A stretch of DNA of 64,000 bases, taken from positions 62,001 through 126,000 of the forward strand of contig ML213505.1 of NCBI GenBank assembly GCA_004369045.1, given 5' to 3'. This DNA is from Heliocybe sulcata (lineage: Eukaryota; Basidiomycota; Agaricomycetes; Gloeophyllales; Gloeophyllaceae). Below are positions 49,549 to 60,827 of this stretch, piece by piece. The stretch's first letter is position 1. Every line of letters begins with the position of its first letter. The notes under the pieces are model-generated. The model had not been told where the DNA came from and did not search any database. It saw only the letters and a program-made list of their open reading frames with translations. A program made the translations under genes and the position numbers.

Positions 49549-51071
49549 TTACAGAAAACGTCGAGAGAAATAAGGAACGGCCATCCCTAAGAAGAAAATG
49601 ACTACAGCGGTGACTGCTGTCAAGCTCCACGAGCTAAAAGCTTTTGATTGCCCTCGCTGAGAGCGATCTTCCAGGGCAGAGAACGATTTCTCTGCTGACG
49701 GCAATGGCGGCTTATGCGACCAGGATCGAATACGGACGGGTACGTACCCAATCGATTTGAATCCGTGGATGCTGGAATGTTAAGAATCAGTAACCGTTCC
49801 AGAGTCACAGGCAAGTATGCGTACTAGTAGCCCTCCAAGTTTCTTCTGATCTCATCCTCCTCGCCCGTGGGCACACCCTCCAGTGTGAGCTTCAGTGCAG
49901 TAGAATCCGAACCTTGGTCCAGTGTAGTCGTCAACGTGCCATAGTGACCTGCGATTGCCCGTATATCAGATTGGGATCCACCATCATGAATAACAAGCGA
50001 CTCGCCTGAAGGCCAGGTTGGACTTTGAAGTGCCCAAGTCTGCTTGATCTCCTTCCCAGGCGTCAAAGAGATGTATTTACCCTTCACGCCTCCTCCGAAA
50101 AGCGAGTACTCAGTATCAGGCTGTGCCTTTGACTATGTAGAGATCGTCAAGGATAGGTATCAGAGAATAATGACTTCGGATCATCTTAACGTACCTGCGC
50201 TGGACTTCTCGACCAAGCGGGTATCCTCTTCTCGTCTGTAAGCAAAGAGAACAAGTCATCGGCAGCAGCCATGAACGAAGCCTCTACTGAGACTGTCGTC
50301 GTGCTCCTAGCGGACTCAGCCTTCTTGACAGCCTTATTCGCGCTCTCAGCCGCAAGCTGGGTGCTGGTGGCCGCCGGTGCAGCGCCTCCTGACGAGGAAG
50401 CAGGGGCGGAGGGGCCTGGGGTACCAGCGCGGCTCCCGTCGGCGGAGATCTGGACGTCCGGTCCGTGTCTGTCGATAATAGCCTTGGAGAACTCGGTGAA
50501 TTTGACCTCGAGCAGCTCGGGGAGGCGCCTCTTCGCGAGCTTGTAGACAGCATCAACCGCGGGTGAGGAGGAGGTGGACAGGCTCCACTCGTACTAAGGT
50601 TGAAGGACAGTCAATGCCTGAACTGTCCGTAGTGAATGGTGTCGGATGCCCGTCGCGGGAAATGCGCCAGGTGAATCTGAAGGATCTCTACTTACCAGGA
50701 TGTCGGAGGTCTTGTCTACCACATTTTCGTGAGACACTTCCGGGACGGTCACCTTGCCAGAGACCTCCGTCCCGTCTGAGGCAGTTCCAGTCCAGGCAAG
50801 GTCGATCTTCACGTCGAAGATCGTAATGAGTCTGCCTGAATGTCAGCACTTCGAGACACACGACACGCGTAGAACGGACGGACTTTGATTTCCTCTGACC
50901 CAATTCCACGTCGCCATCCACATCGCTAACGGAAGATATCGAAACCGCCTCTTCCCCGTCACCCTTGGCGCTCACAGTCGTCAGCTCCTGTTCAAACCAC
51001 GTCTTCGCCCAATTCGTCACGTTCTTGTTCTTCCAATGCCAATTGGCCGTGCTCAAGGGCATAGACGACAT
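49549..51071 (-). CDS. AHA1: Aha1 activator of Hsp90 ATPase, with a predicted C-terminal membrane anchor
   Basis: Co-chaperone that stimulates Hsp90 ATP hydrolysis. Begins MSSMPLSTANWHWKNKNVTN then WAKTWFEQEL, followed by the Aha1_N domain (FDVKIDLAWTGTASDGTEVS). An Ala/Ser/Pro linker leads to the AHSA1 domain (VSVEASFMAAADDLFSLLTD; GKYISLTPGKEIKQTWALQS). The exon frame stops at 49824, but a good GT-AG intron (GTACGC...CATTCCAG) just before that stop joins LEGYY to IHGFKSIGY, the expected end of the family. It then continues to VPVRIRSWSHKP and a hydrophobic helix (SLTAVTAVVIFFLGMAVPYF) ending SRRFL at 49549. The extra tail anchor is unusual for Aha1. The core assignment is firm; the tail rests on the intron. 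Confidence 0.88.
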
Positions 51072-53119
51072 GGCGCGACTAGTGAAAAGGCAATGCTAGA
51101 TATGAATGCAAAGAGGGTCCAGAGCTTTACACTTGATGAAGTCCATTTCTGAGTTAGGCGTACAAGATTTATCGGCGCGGGGTGTCTTCTCCAGAACATT
51201 CCACACCTTTCTTGCTAGCCACCACCATCATGCTTGGTTGCTCTTCTGTTGGCCGTCGCGTTGTCTTGTTCATGATTGACAGGCAATCTAGGACACAGTA
51301 CTTACTGGGCGGACCCTCATAATGGTCATCGATCAGATGAGAAGACATTGATGATCTCGGTACTGCTCTGGAGATTATACCACTGTCGAGTGCTGCTACT
51401 CCCAGTACTTGGATGACACCGACTCGTACAGGAAGAAGCACAGTAAAGTACCTGCATGCAGTGGGCACCGACCTTCATCCGTCATCCTGCCCTACTCAGT
51501 CTCCCGGCATCTCTATGTCGCTTGTACTCTATCGGGTGTCCATTACCTCTTATGTGGCTCGTCGTCGTCAATCAACAGCATGGCAATGGTGGTTCCTTAC
51601 GGCGACTGAATCAAGCTTGACATTGCCGGTCGTACTATGGTATCGCCTCATATTCCACCGAGGGCGTCCTACAGAAACATTCGGTATAAACCCGCATTAA
51701 ACGGCCAGTGTCCGACTCGCTTTGGCACATCGAAATCTCATATCCTTCCTCAGCAGTGGGCTAAACCAGGGCGTCCCACTTTGTCACTGTGGATCAGGTC
51801 GATCAGTCCCGCAGTTGTCCCTTATGCAGAGCACGAGCTCACTTCCATTCTGATTCATCTTTGGATCGCAAGGTAATATACGTTGCCGCACCTGCATACT
51901 GAGGCTCAGCGTACCTCCCTCTCCTCAGTATACGGGCTCGGCGAAAGACAGGCTGCAAGTACCAAGTCGCCTCTGCATCGGATTTAGTCTCATCCAGGAT
52001 CGCCTTGTCTCTGGCCGCCTTAGGCTGAGTCTCTCAGCTGTCTTGGGCTATGATTCAATTCAATAAACCCGGATGCCAATGCTGATCTCCCGTTGATGGC
52101 GCCTGTCACTGCTGCTGGCCACGACGAAAGCTACGGCCATGTACCGACTTATAGCTTAAGGCAACAAATCTGGAGTATGCAGACAGCTCCCTTGTCTCGG
52201 CTCCTCGTGCCTATGCCACTGCTGTTTCCCTGAATATTGAATACTGATAGCTATTAGATCCTGATATAGCTTGATACAGCTGGGGCATGCTCCCACTCGA
52301 ACTTAATAACTGAAGAACTCACTGGCGAGCGCTCTATGTGCAGGATAATCCAGTCATGTCCTTCGAGATAAACCTTCCCGAAATCGTATGGACCTGTACA
52401 TCAAATAGTGATCCTCGGTCGCGCGTTTGGGAGGAAGAACTCCGTTCTATTCTTGCGCCTCTATTCTTGACATTGGAATGGCCCAGTCCCTTTGTGTATG
52501 CTCGGCCAGACCAGACTATATGTATCGTGCCTCTTAATGAAGTCTCAATAATGATTGCTGTGAACGCGGTTGTTGTGGTCCTGGGTACAGGTGCTGCGTT
52601 TATTAGGCTGAGTAAGAAGCCGTCTTGCGGGGAAGATCCGCGCCCATTACAGATGGGAAGTGTGATGCATGGCGCAGCGTCAGGTGGGGCACGATATGTT
52701 CTGGATGCGGGTGAAATTGTTGGGATGGCGTCGTAAGAATAGCGTCAAATTCGTGGAGCAAGTTTCGGAGGAGAACTGGGTTGTGGGATCTCGCGCAAGC
52801 TCTATATCGCCATACTTAGAGTATTCTCTTGAAGGATGCTGAGGGGTCTTGCAAGGCAAGCCACAGCATGTACTGTGGCTGCGAGAGAAGACACGACAAG
52901 GACTCTCCCACGTGTTGGGCTGAATAAGAGGCATCCATATGTGGAAAGTGCATTACCGCATGAAGAGTGGCCACCGACAGGTGACGCGAGCGTGTGACGT
53001 CAGGGCAGCTATCCCGCTTTAAACGCGCACACGATGCGACGCCCTTCGTTCCCATCCAAACCCGTTTATATCTCTTTTACGCATCCAATCCCAACTCAAA
53101 CTCATCCGCCGTCGTCGCC
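51072..53119. other. 2-kb region without a firm gene
   Basis: Short open frames only. The longest convincing-looking one, plus strand 52338-52736 (132 aa), contains one hydrophobic stretch (SIMIAVNAVVVVLGTGAAFI) and no recognised motif. It may be a small membrane protein, an exon of a larger gene or chance. TGACGTCA lies at 52995-53002. Confidence 0.35.
52995..53002. promoter_or_regulatory. Perfect CRE/ATF palindrome TGACGTCA
   Basis: Lies 118 bp upstream of the ATG of the DUF3429 gene. TGACGTCA is bound by ATF/CREB-type bZIP factors such as fungal Atf1. The position fits a promoter element; function is inferred. Confidence 0.4.
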
Positions 53120-54316
53120 ATGAATACTCTCTTCGGGTCTGTCTCGCGGGCAGCCGCCATGCGTCGCGCGCCGCTCTCACTGAGGCGCCCGCCCAACGTC
53201 CATTCGTTTATCGCGAAGAAGCTCGTTGAGCGCGCAGTGCCGTTGGCGGCGAGGGGAGTCGCATCCTCGGTGTCTGGGAGGCCGGGAAGTCAGTCGGTGG
53301 GGCATGCAGCCCAGAATGTAAAGGAGGAGTTGGGGAACTCGGCGGCGGATTTGGCGCGGTCGATTGCGGGTGGGAACTTGCCTGTCGATACCGTCGCACC
53401 AACGCAGCAGACGTTCGTGAGTCCCAACTTCTCTAGGGTGAGATAGACCGCTCTGATGAGGTCATGATGTTTAGCTTGGTATCACAAATGCTGTGGCGTA
53501 TTCAGTTCCCCAGCCCTACATCGCCTTCGGTCTACTTGGTGCGTAACTCAAGTCTGCTGCGTAGGATTAATGCTAATAAACCTTGGGCGTAGGTGGTGTA
53601 CCATACATCGGTACTGCTGCCACAGTCATCTATCTCGCCAGGCAAGCAGGTCTCGCAGTTGCTGGTGTGAACGTCGGCATGGATCCGGGAGTCGCCTCGA
53701 CCATCCTCGATCAGGCTCTGAACATTCAAGTTACGTACGGTGCAGTCATGCTCTCCTTCCTCGGTGCTCTGCACTGGGGTATGGAGTTTGCTGGCTACGG
53801 AGGGCACAAGGGCTATTCGCGCCTCTTTCTCGGTGCTGCCCCCGTTCTCTACGCCTGGCCGACCCTCGCGCTTCAGCCTACGAGTGCTCTAATTGCGCAG
53901 TGGGTCGGCTTCACGTGCCTTTGGTGGGCCGACTTGAAGGCTACTGGTGCTGGTTGGAGTGAGTATATGCGCTCGGCTACTCTTATATAAGTGTCAGTCA
54001 CTGACGTGTATGTGCAGCGCCCCAGTGGTACTCGCAGTATCGGTTCTACCTCTCCATTCTCGTTGGCACATGTATCATTGGTACCCTTGCTGGTACCTCC
54101 TACTGGGGCCCTGTTGCGGGCCACGGCTTGCTGTCGCACGACCTTAATATGGTCCGCGCTGAGAGGAAGAAGGTGCAGCCCGAGAGAGCGGGTACCGTTG
54201 CTGGTGACATCGAAGCGATTGCCGCTCCCGATGACGCGGATGCGTATGTTGTTGTGAGGAAGAAGAAGCCAGCTTCTGAGGAGAGCGGCGAGGAGAACGG
54301 CAGCGAGTCGACGTAA
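53120..54316 (+). CDS. DUF3429 (TMEM69-like) mitochondrial membrane protein
   Basis: The N-terminus is rich in Arg, Ala and Ser (MNTLFGSVSRAAAMRRAPLS followed by LRRPPNV), a likely mitochondrial presequence. After an intron, LGITNAVAYSVPQPYIAFGL then LGGVPYIGTAATVIYL starts a domain with about five membrane helices: QALNIQVTYGAVMLSFLGAL then HWGMEFAGYGG, the family signature; ALIAQWVGFTCLWWADLKA; YLSILVGTCIIGTLAGT. It ends in a charged tail (VVVRKKKPASEESGEENGS). DUF3429 proteins are conserved in fungi and bacteria; their role is unclear. Three introns are seen. Confidence in the family comes from the GALHWGME motif. Confidence 0.88.
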
Positions 54317-54750
54317 ATCCATGCGCGAAAAGAATGTGGTAATGTAAAAGCACGGACACCGTAATGTTGTCTTCTTGTAGAAAAAATGTATTTGTAGGTG
54401 TACATATGTATGACTATTCTCTAGTGGCAATGAGCTTTCTCTTGAACTCGCCAAGTTCGGACGTCAACGGTCCGGGCGGCTGGATCCTGATTGGTGCATC
54501 TCGTGTAGGCGATCCCAAGTCCGACGTCTGCACAGCCACCGTGCGCGCTTACCACGTGATGGATGCTCGCTGTCAGGTGCCTGTTCCATTCGCGTGCTCG
54601 GCCGCGTGTCGTGGTTACGAACATTGTATAACCACCTAGCTGACCGCTGCTTTGATACACCCTGCTTAAGGTCTTTTACTATACTATCGGTATTCTACTC
54701 ATTTGTGCTTTGTGCACTCACACTATCTCTGGCGACATCAGCTGTACGAT
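54317..54750. other. Intergenic region upstream of F-box gene
   Basis: 434 bp between two genes on the same strand. No gene or repeat is recognised. Confidence 0.4.
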
Positions 54751-57057
54751 ATGGTAACCTGCTCCGACGAAGGTTTCACCGATGATGAGCGGATGGAGGT
54801 GCAGAAGAACCTACTATCGACCTCTGCTGGGAGGGATGAATTGCTTGGGGCATCTGCGCAAGAAAGAGAAGGTGCAGCTTGTATTCTGCCCGTTAGTTCT
54901 TGTGGGACGTTCTAATGATTGTCCGCAGAATTGGCGTATGCTCTTTTAGCCTCCTTGCCTAGATCCAGGGTCGCGAATATCCAGCGCCGTATTGCCCCCT
55001 TGCTGCAGCTTGACATAGTCGGAGTGCGTACTAGTCCCATCTATCTCCGCGCAGAGTGGGATTAACGTTGGTCTTGGCGTCGGTAGCTATTGCCAACAGA
55101 GGTGGCATTGCAGATACTCTCTCACTTATCGTGGCAGAGCCTCATCTCGTGCTCGACCGTCAACCGCAAGTGGCACGTTCTCGCGATTGACCCGGCGTTG
55201 TGGAGGCCGCTGTGTCAGCTTAAGGGATGGGAATGGAATGTGTCGCATATACGGTCACGCGAGTTCGAGCTGGACAAGATGAGCATCGTGGACGATCCGG
55301 AAGACTCGGATGATGAAGGGATGGGCGATGAAGAGGATGCGCATGCGAGTACGAGCTTGATTGCGCCCCGGGATGACTCCGGCTATATGACAGTATCGTC
55401 GTCTGGCTGGTTCTCGTTCGCGTCTCGTGGGCCATCGACGCCATCACGGACAACCTTGTTGTCTCCCGCCTTGCCCTCTGATAGCTCTGCCTCCAAATCC
55501 CCATCTCGAACGCCACGCAAGAGCAAGGCGCTTGCCCGGCACTCTGCCCCGGCAATCCTGCCTGCCGTCGACCCGTGCTCGTCATCAAGGCAGTACGATT
55601 ACAAGCTATTGTACTTGACGCACGTCCGGCTGCAGAATCGCGTGCGAGACTCATCTTATCGGTTGTCGTTCCTGCAGTCGCGCCCCAACCTGAGCCCGCT
55701 GACCATCGGCGGGCCTTCTACCGTCGGCCACAATAACACCATATACTGCTTGCAGCTGTATACGTACCCGGAGACCGGCGAGCAGGTGCTGTTTACCGGG
55801 TCCAAGGACCGTACCATACGGGAGTGGTGTGTGGGGAAGGAAGACGAGCGGTACGGGAATGTCAAAAGGGTCATCGAAGGCTTGCATGAGAGTAGCGTAC
55901 TGAGTCTGTGTGTTGGACACGGCTACATTGCTAGTGGAAGCAGTGACCACAGGGTAGGCCTTTGGGACCTGGAGCGGGGGGAGCTGTGCGGTGCACTACT
56001 GGACCATGAGGACAGCGTTCTGTGTGTAAGGTTTGATGGGACCCGGCTCGTCTCCTGTTCCAAAGGTCCGTTTGGTCGCGTAATCATGCTGAAGCAGTAT
56101 CCCCGAGCTGACAGCATATCTCAATTTTCTCAGACAGGACCGTGCGGGTGTATTCATTCCCGAGCCTTGAGCCCCAGTTTCTGCTCCAAGGGCACCGCGC
56201 AGCGGTGAATGCGGTGTCCATCTGCGACAACCTCATTGCGAGTGCGTCCGGGGACCGCTCGATGCGGATATGGGACGGCGACACTGGCGCGCTCCTGCGG
56301 ATATTCGAGAATCATCACAGTCGTGGGTGCGTGGCCGTTATTGTCTTGCTCCGCCTGGCGCTCGTGGAAAATTTGATTGATGTGGTTAATAATATAGTTT
56401 GGCGTCGATTGACTTCAAGTATCCGATGATATTATCGGGCTCGTCCGACAAGCACCTGCGGTTCTTTAATATTGTCACGTCGCAAGGGTGGTCGACGTCG
56501 CCGAACCTTGATAACACGCCTGTCGAGGTGGCGGGTCTTCCGTCTTCGCCGCAGTCCCCTACGAGGATCTGCGATGCGTGCGGGAATGTGAGGCGGCGGC
56601 GGGATAACCCGCATAGCGATTTGGTAAGGAGTGTGGCATTTGGTGATGAGTTTGTCGTCAGCGGGAGCTATGATTCGACGGTGAAGGTGGGTGGAGACGT
56701 TTCAGCGTTGTGCCACTGTGGCTTCCTGAGACAGGATGCTAACGCGATCCGCTAGGTGTGGGGCAGGAAAACGGGTGCGCTCGTGGCTGACCTTTCCAAC
56801 GGCCATTCTGGACGAATATTCTGCGTCGGCTTCGATCATACCAAGGTGAGCTGGAATCTGCGCGAGATCGCCTTTGAGATTTGTCTGACCCCATGGCCTG
56901 TAACCTCCAGATTGTCTCTTGCGGCGAAGATCAGGTAAGACGGTTTGCCCGCGGGTGTACTGATAAGAAATCTGGCGCTGATTGTTCTTTCTCGCTTCAG
57001 AGGATCTGTATCTGGGACTTTTCGCATGGCATCGATACGTCGTTCATAAAGCTGTAA
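54751..57057 (+). CDS. F-box/WD40 protein (SCF substrate receptor)
   Basis: F-box proteins link substrates to the SCF ubiquitin ligase through Skp1. The start exon MVTCSDEGFTDDERMEVQKN leads, via an intron, to a helical segment (ELAYALLASLPRSRVANIQR) and then to the F-box LLPTEVALQILSHLSWQSLI with WHVLAIDPALWRPLC. A Ser/Thr/Pro-rich, acidic spacer follows. Seven WD40 repeats follow: QVLFTGSKDRTIREW, YIASGSSDHRVGLWD, RLVSCSKDRTVRVYS, NLIASASGDRSMRIWD, MILSGSSDKHLRFFN, FVVSGSYDSTVKVWG, KIVSCGEDQRICIWD. A CxxC pair (CDACGNVRRR) is inserted between repeats five and six. It resembles Pop1/Met30/Cdc4-type receptors in outline; which one is not decided. The stop is at 57055-57057 after DTSFIKL. Confidence 0.88.
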
Positions 57058-58232
57058 TCTACAATCATCATGTTGTGCTGAATATCATGGAATTGTCTTT
57101 CTCCCCGGTCCGTCGTCGGCTTGGCTACTGCACGATGCAAAGATATGGAGGAGATGGAGCTTTGCAGCGCATGTGTTAGCGTGAACCTGAGCGGACCAAG
57201 GGAAGCTACAATTATTATTACGCGTGTTGCAGTCTGACAATCAGGACATCTTGAGCACCAGATCTGATCGAGGTGCTCTTTGTCCAGTGAGACCGCAACC
57301 CTGTCGCAGTTACGAAACGGTGCCATTGGAATATTGCTGGGCCTGTCTCACGAACAGTTCTTTCGAAGCAAATGCTGCGAGCGCCCTGTCTAACCTTGAA
57401 GGTAGTTTTCGTGTATACCAGTGACGTTTCCAGCGTCTAAAGATAACTTTGGTTGCCGTTCGGTAGATTACCGCTTTTGGTTCCGGGTGGCTTCTCCATC
57501 ATCCTCTACAGACCGTCCGCGCATAAGCCTGCAAACAATAAGGACCGCACGTTGCGGACCACGCAATATCCGATGACCCGGGTGCATTTCATGGGCAGCT
57601 ACAGAAGTACCGGCCAACTGTCTCGTCGTAATTCGGGGCTGCTCGAAAAAGGTGCGTCGCCGCCGTCCCGTACAATGTCCAGATTCTAGCCAAGGACTGA
57701 ATCAGGCCCAGCGATGCGCATTGTGGAGAGAAGCATCCCCTGAACAGGCGAGGACACAGATCTTTTGGCCGATTACGGATCTGAGGCGGTGAGAAGATGG
57801 GAGCGCACACAACAATAAGGATCGGCTCGTGGCTCCAACAAAAGCGTCAACCTCACACCGAACCTCATATTTTCTGAGCCAATGCGGTCCGTATTCCATC
57901 TAACTTTGCCTCTGGAATTGACCCGAAATGAGACAGCGGGGGTGTGGCATGCCCCTTTTTGTTGATAAATCGATAGCTGCAACAGGAACCGCAGGCGCAC
58001 AATGTCTCATTCCGCCAGGCCTGCAGAATATATATATGCTCCGTCGCTTCAGGTCCAGTCCTCAGGCCTCAGCGTGCTTCTTCCGAGAACCGTTTCTGCC
58101 GACGCGACTTTGTCTCTTTAAAGTTTGACGTCGCTGCTCTTCTCCCCTCTTAAAGCACCCACCGCTTTTGTCTCAATCCTCCATCCATCCCCATCCTTCT
58201 TTCGTCTTTCCCTCTTCGTTCGGCCGTTTGTC
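57058..58232. other. Upstream region of sesquiterpene synthase
   Basis: 1.2 kb with no supported gene. TATATATA at about 58030-58037 lies close to 200 bp upstream of the synthase ATG. A CT-rich stretch (about 58180-58222) precedes the start, typical of fungal transcription start regions. Confidence 0.4.
58028..58037 (+). promoter_or_regulatory. TATA-like element of the sesquiterpene synthase gene
   Basis: ATATATATAT lies near 58028-58037, followed by CT-rich DNA before the ATG at 58233. Placement is plausible; no experimental support. Confidence 0.35.
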
Positions 58233-59552
58233 ATGACTGTGATGTCCAACACTCGCTTCCCCAACGACTCCACCGAGCCCGACCACTTCATCCTCCCCGA
58301 TCTCGTCGGTCACTGCAACTTTCCTCTCACTTACCATCCCAATGGCGACGCCATCGCCGCACAGTCTGTCCACTGGCTCGACCGCATGTGCCCTGAGCTC
58401 AGCCCCAAGAAGAGAAAGGCTCTCTACGGCCTCCAGGCTGGCGAGCTCACGGCACATTGCTACCCCTACTCCATTACCGACAACCGCTTGCGCGTTGTTA
58501 GCGACTTTATGAACTATCTATTCCATCTCGACAATATTTCGGACGGGATGATGACGAACGACACGGAGAGACTGGCGGATGCCGTCATGAACGCCCTCTG
58601 GTACCCCCACGAGTATCGCCCGACGCATGCTCCAGGCAAGGAGCAACCAGAGGAAGAGATTAGCGCTGGCAAGATTGCCCGAGAGTATGTCCCCCTCTAT
58701 TGCCGTGGCCCTTCATGGTTACTTACTGTCACACTACAGCTACTGGGCACGTTGCATTGAGGAGGCAGGACCTGGCGTCCAAGCCCGCTTCAAGGAGTCC
58801 CTCGAGCTGTTCTTCGAAGCGGTGCACCAGCAGGCACAAGACCGTGACGCCGACATCATCCCGGATATCGAGTCGTACATTGACGTCCGGCGCGACACCA
58901 GCGGCTGCAAGCCCGTCTTTGATCTGATGGAGTACGCGCTGGGCATCGACCTGCCCGATGAAGTCGTCGAGAACCCAGTAATCAAGGCGCTCAATCAAGG
59001 CACGAATGACCTCGTCACATGGTCCAACGTGAGCCGCTTTATTCCCTCTATTGTCCTCCCGGGCCATCTAACCTGGCCCTTACGTATTCCCAGGACATCT
59101 TTTCTTACAACGTGGAGCAGTCCCGAGGGGACACGCACAACATGGTCGTGATCCTCATGAAGTACCACGGGCACAACCTGCAGTCCGCGATCGACTACGT
59201 CGGCGACCTCTGCCGCGAGACGATCAACACCTTTATCGCGAACCGGGAGAAGGTGCCGTCGTGGGGGCCCGAGATCGACAAGGACGTCGCCGGGTACGTG
59301 CAGGGCCTGCAGGAGTGGATCGTCGGGTCCCTCCACTGGAGCTTCCAGACCAGGCGGTATTTCGCGGACAAGGGCGCGGAGGTCAAGCGGACGCGGTACG
59401 TGAAGCTCCTGCCTCTCAAGGAGGCGGCGGAGCTGCCGCCATCGCCTCCCTTGACGCCCTCAAAGGAGGTTGGGTTCTCCGTCAAGGGTGCGACGATGGA
59501 AGCCCCCTCTTCGCCGACACGGTTCGAGTACTATAAGAACAGTGAGAATTAA
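58233..59552 (+). CDS. Class I terpene synthase (sesquiterpene synthase)
   Basis: Cyclises farnesyl diphosphate (inferred) to a sesquiterpene. Exons 58233-58684, 58740-59028 and 59094-59552 give exactly 400 codons including the stop. Metal-binding motif one is LDNISDG, a D(N)xxD form common in Agaricomycete synthases. Motif two is NDIFSYNVEQSRGD (NDxxSxxxE), split by the second intron. The C-terminal RTRY after FADKGAEVK matches the family's RY pair. The N-terminus FILPDLVGHCNFPLTYHPNG is typical. The tail is Pro/Ser-rich. Upstream in-frame sequence lacks an ATG, so 58233 is the first start. Product cannot be told from sequence. No P450 or other pathway gene lies beside it. Confidence 0.93.
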
Positions 59553-60827
59553 TCTTAGAGTGTAGTTTGGAGCTTCTGCTGATGCTCCTGTAGTATTCTG
59601 GTCGCTCTTCCGAGTGGTACGGTCTTCGTTCTTCTTCTGGCACTAGCCCTGCCCTCGTTCCGCCTCGTCACGTCCTTCACGCCGCCTGTGTTTATGGTAG
59701 TTATCGTTTATTCATATTGTATCCGAGCGTCATAGATTGCTGTCCTTTCTTGGTTCTTCGCCGCCGGGCTTGAGGCCCCTGCGAAATTCATCTTCCCTGT
59801 ACACTCTTCGTCTTTCCTTACACTGGGTCCCCTGTCCCCTATCCCCCCTCACTTCTCCCTTCTCCGTCCCCCTTTCTTTCTTTTTGGCTTTCGGTCTCTG
59901 TCTCACTAGGTTCCTCTTCGCTTCGCGTTGTATATTAGACTGTGACAACACTCCTTCTGTCTCCCATCGGGATGACGAATTCAATACCAGCACTGTATAC
60001 ATCCGAAGTCGTGTGCGTGCAAATCCGGCCACATATTGCGAGTCTGATTATGATTGTCGTTCGTGCGCTGAGAATGGAAGTTCACGACCCTTTCATATTG
60101 ACGTACAAGGCTGTAGCGGTATGATCCTAACCTTGCGACGGGTTCCGTAAGGTTAGCTTAAGTATGGTGGTGCGAGTGACCAGTATGTTCCTCTCCATTG
60201 TCATCCCGGTTTATTTGCAATGTCCTCATTGTCCCCCTGTTCTGTGCGAGGCGGAAACGCGGGGTGTGGCGAACACTCTGTGAGTTCACCGTCAATCCCG
60301 CTCCTACAATTGGCTCCTATGAAATGCGCGGTGATCGTGGCGGCGGGAGATGTGGACGCCTGAACGCACACCTGCGAGATCATCGGGGGAGTGCACCCGG
60401 GATGACAGGATCCTTGGTAAGAGCTGCAATTTGAGCAAAGTACACGCCGTAACGCGCGGTGACTACAATTACAATCGCGGACGTACAGCTCTAAGAACGC
60501 TGGCTGGAGGCACGCAGGGTATGAAAATCTTGACACCAATGCACGAATGCACCAAGAAGCTGGGGTCCGAACGAATTTCCATCCACCTCGCTCACGCCAC
60601 TCCCTCCCTCCCTCCCCCAAAGCAACAAACAAGCACCCGTTAATAAAGCAACAATCCGAAAAGCATAAAAAGCCCAAGAGATGAACAGGATTAGACCGGA
60701 TCCGGAAAGTGGAATAGTGATCAGGTCGAGTTAAATACGTTTCCCAAAGTTCGTCGTACATCTGGATAGCAGCACTAATGAGCTTCGCTTACAGCAGGCA
60801 GCTCATTGTTGCTTACCTTCGTCACCA
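59553..60827. other. Convergent intergenic region
   Basis: 1.3 kb between the terpene synthase and the second membrane SH3 gene, which converge. It begins with a C/T-rich 3' region (about 59800-59900). No gene is supported on either strand. Confidence 0.4.

Noticed and set aside
49824-49826. Stop codon as the end of Aha1
   Set aside because: It cuts off the last conserved helix of the AHSA1 domain, while a good GT-AG intron starting just before it restores that helix.
58125-58232. N-terminal extension of the terpene synthase
   Set aside because: The frame is open, but begins at a TTG and lacks an ATG; the sequence is CT-rich 5' leader.
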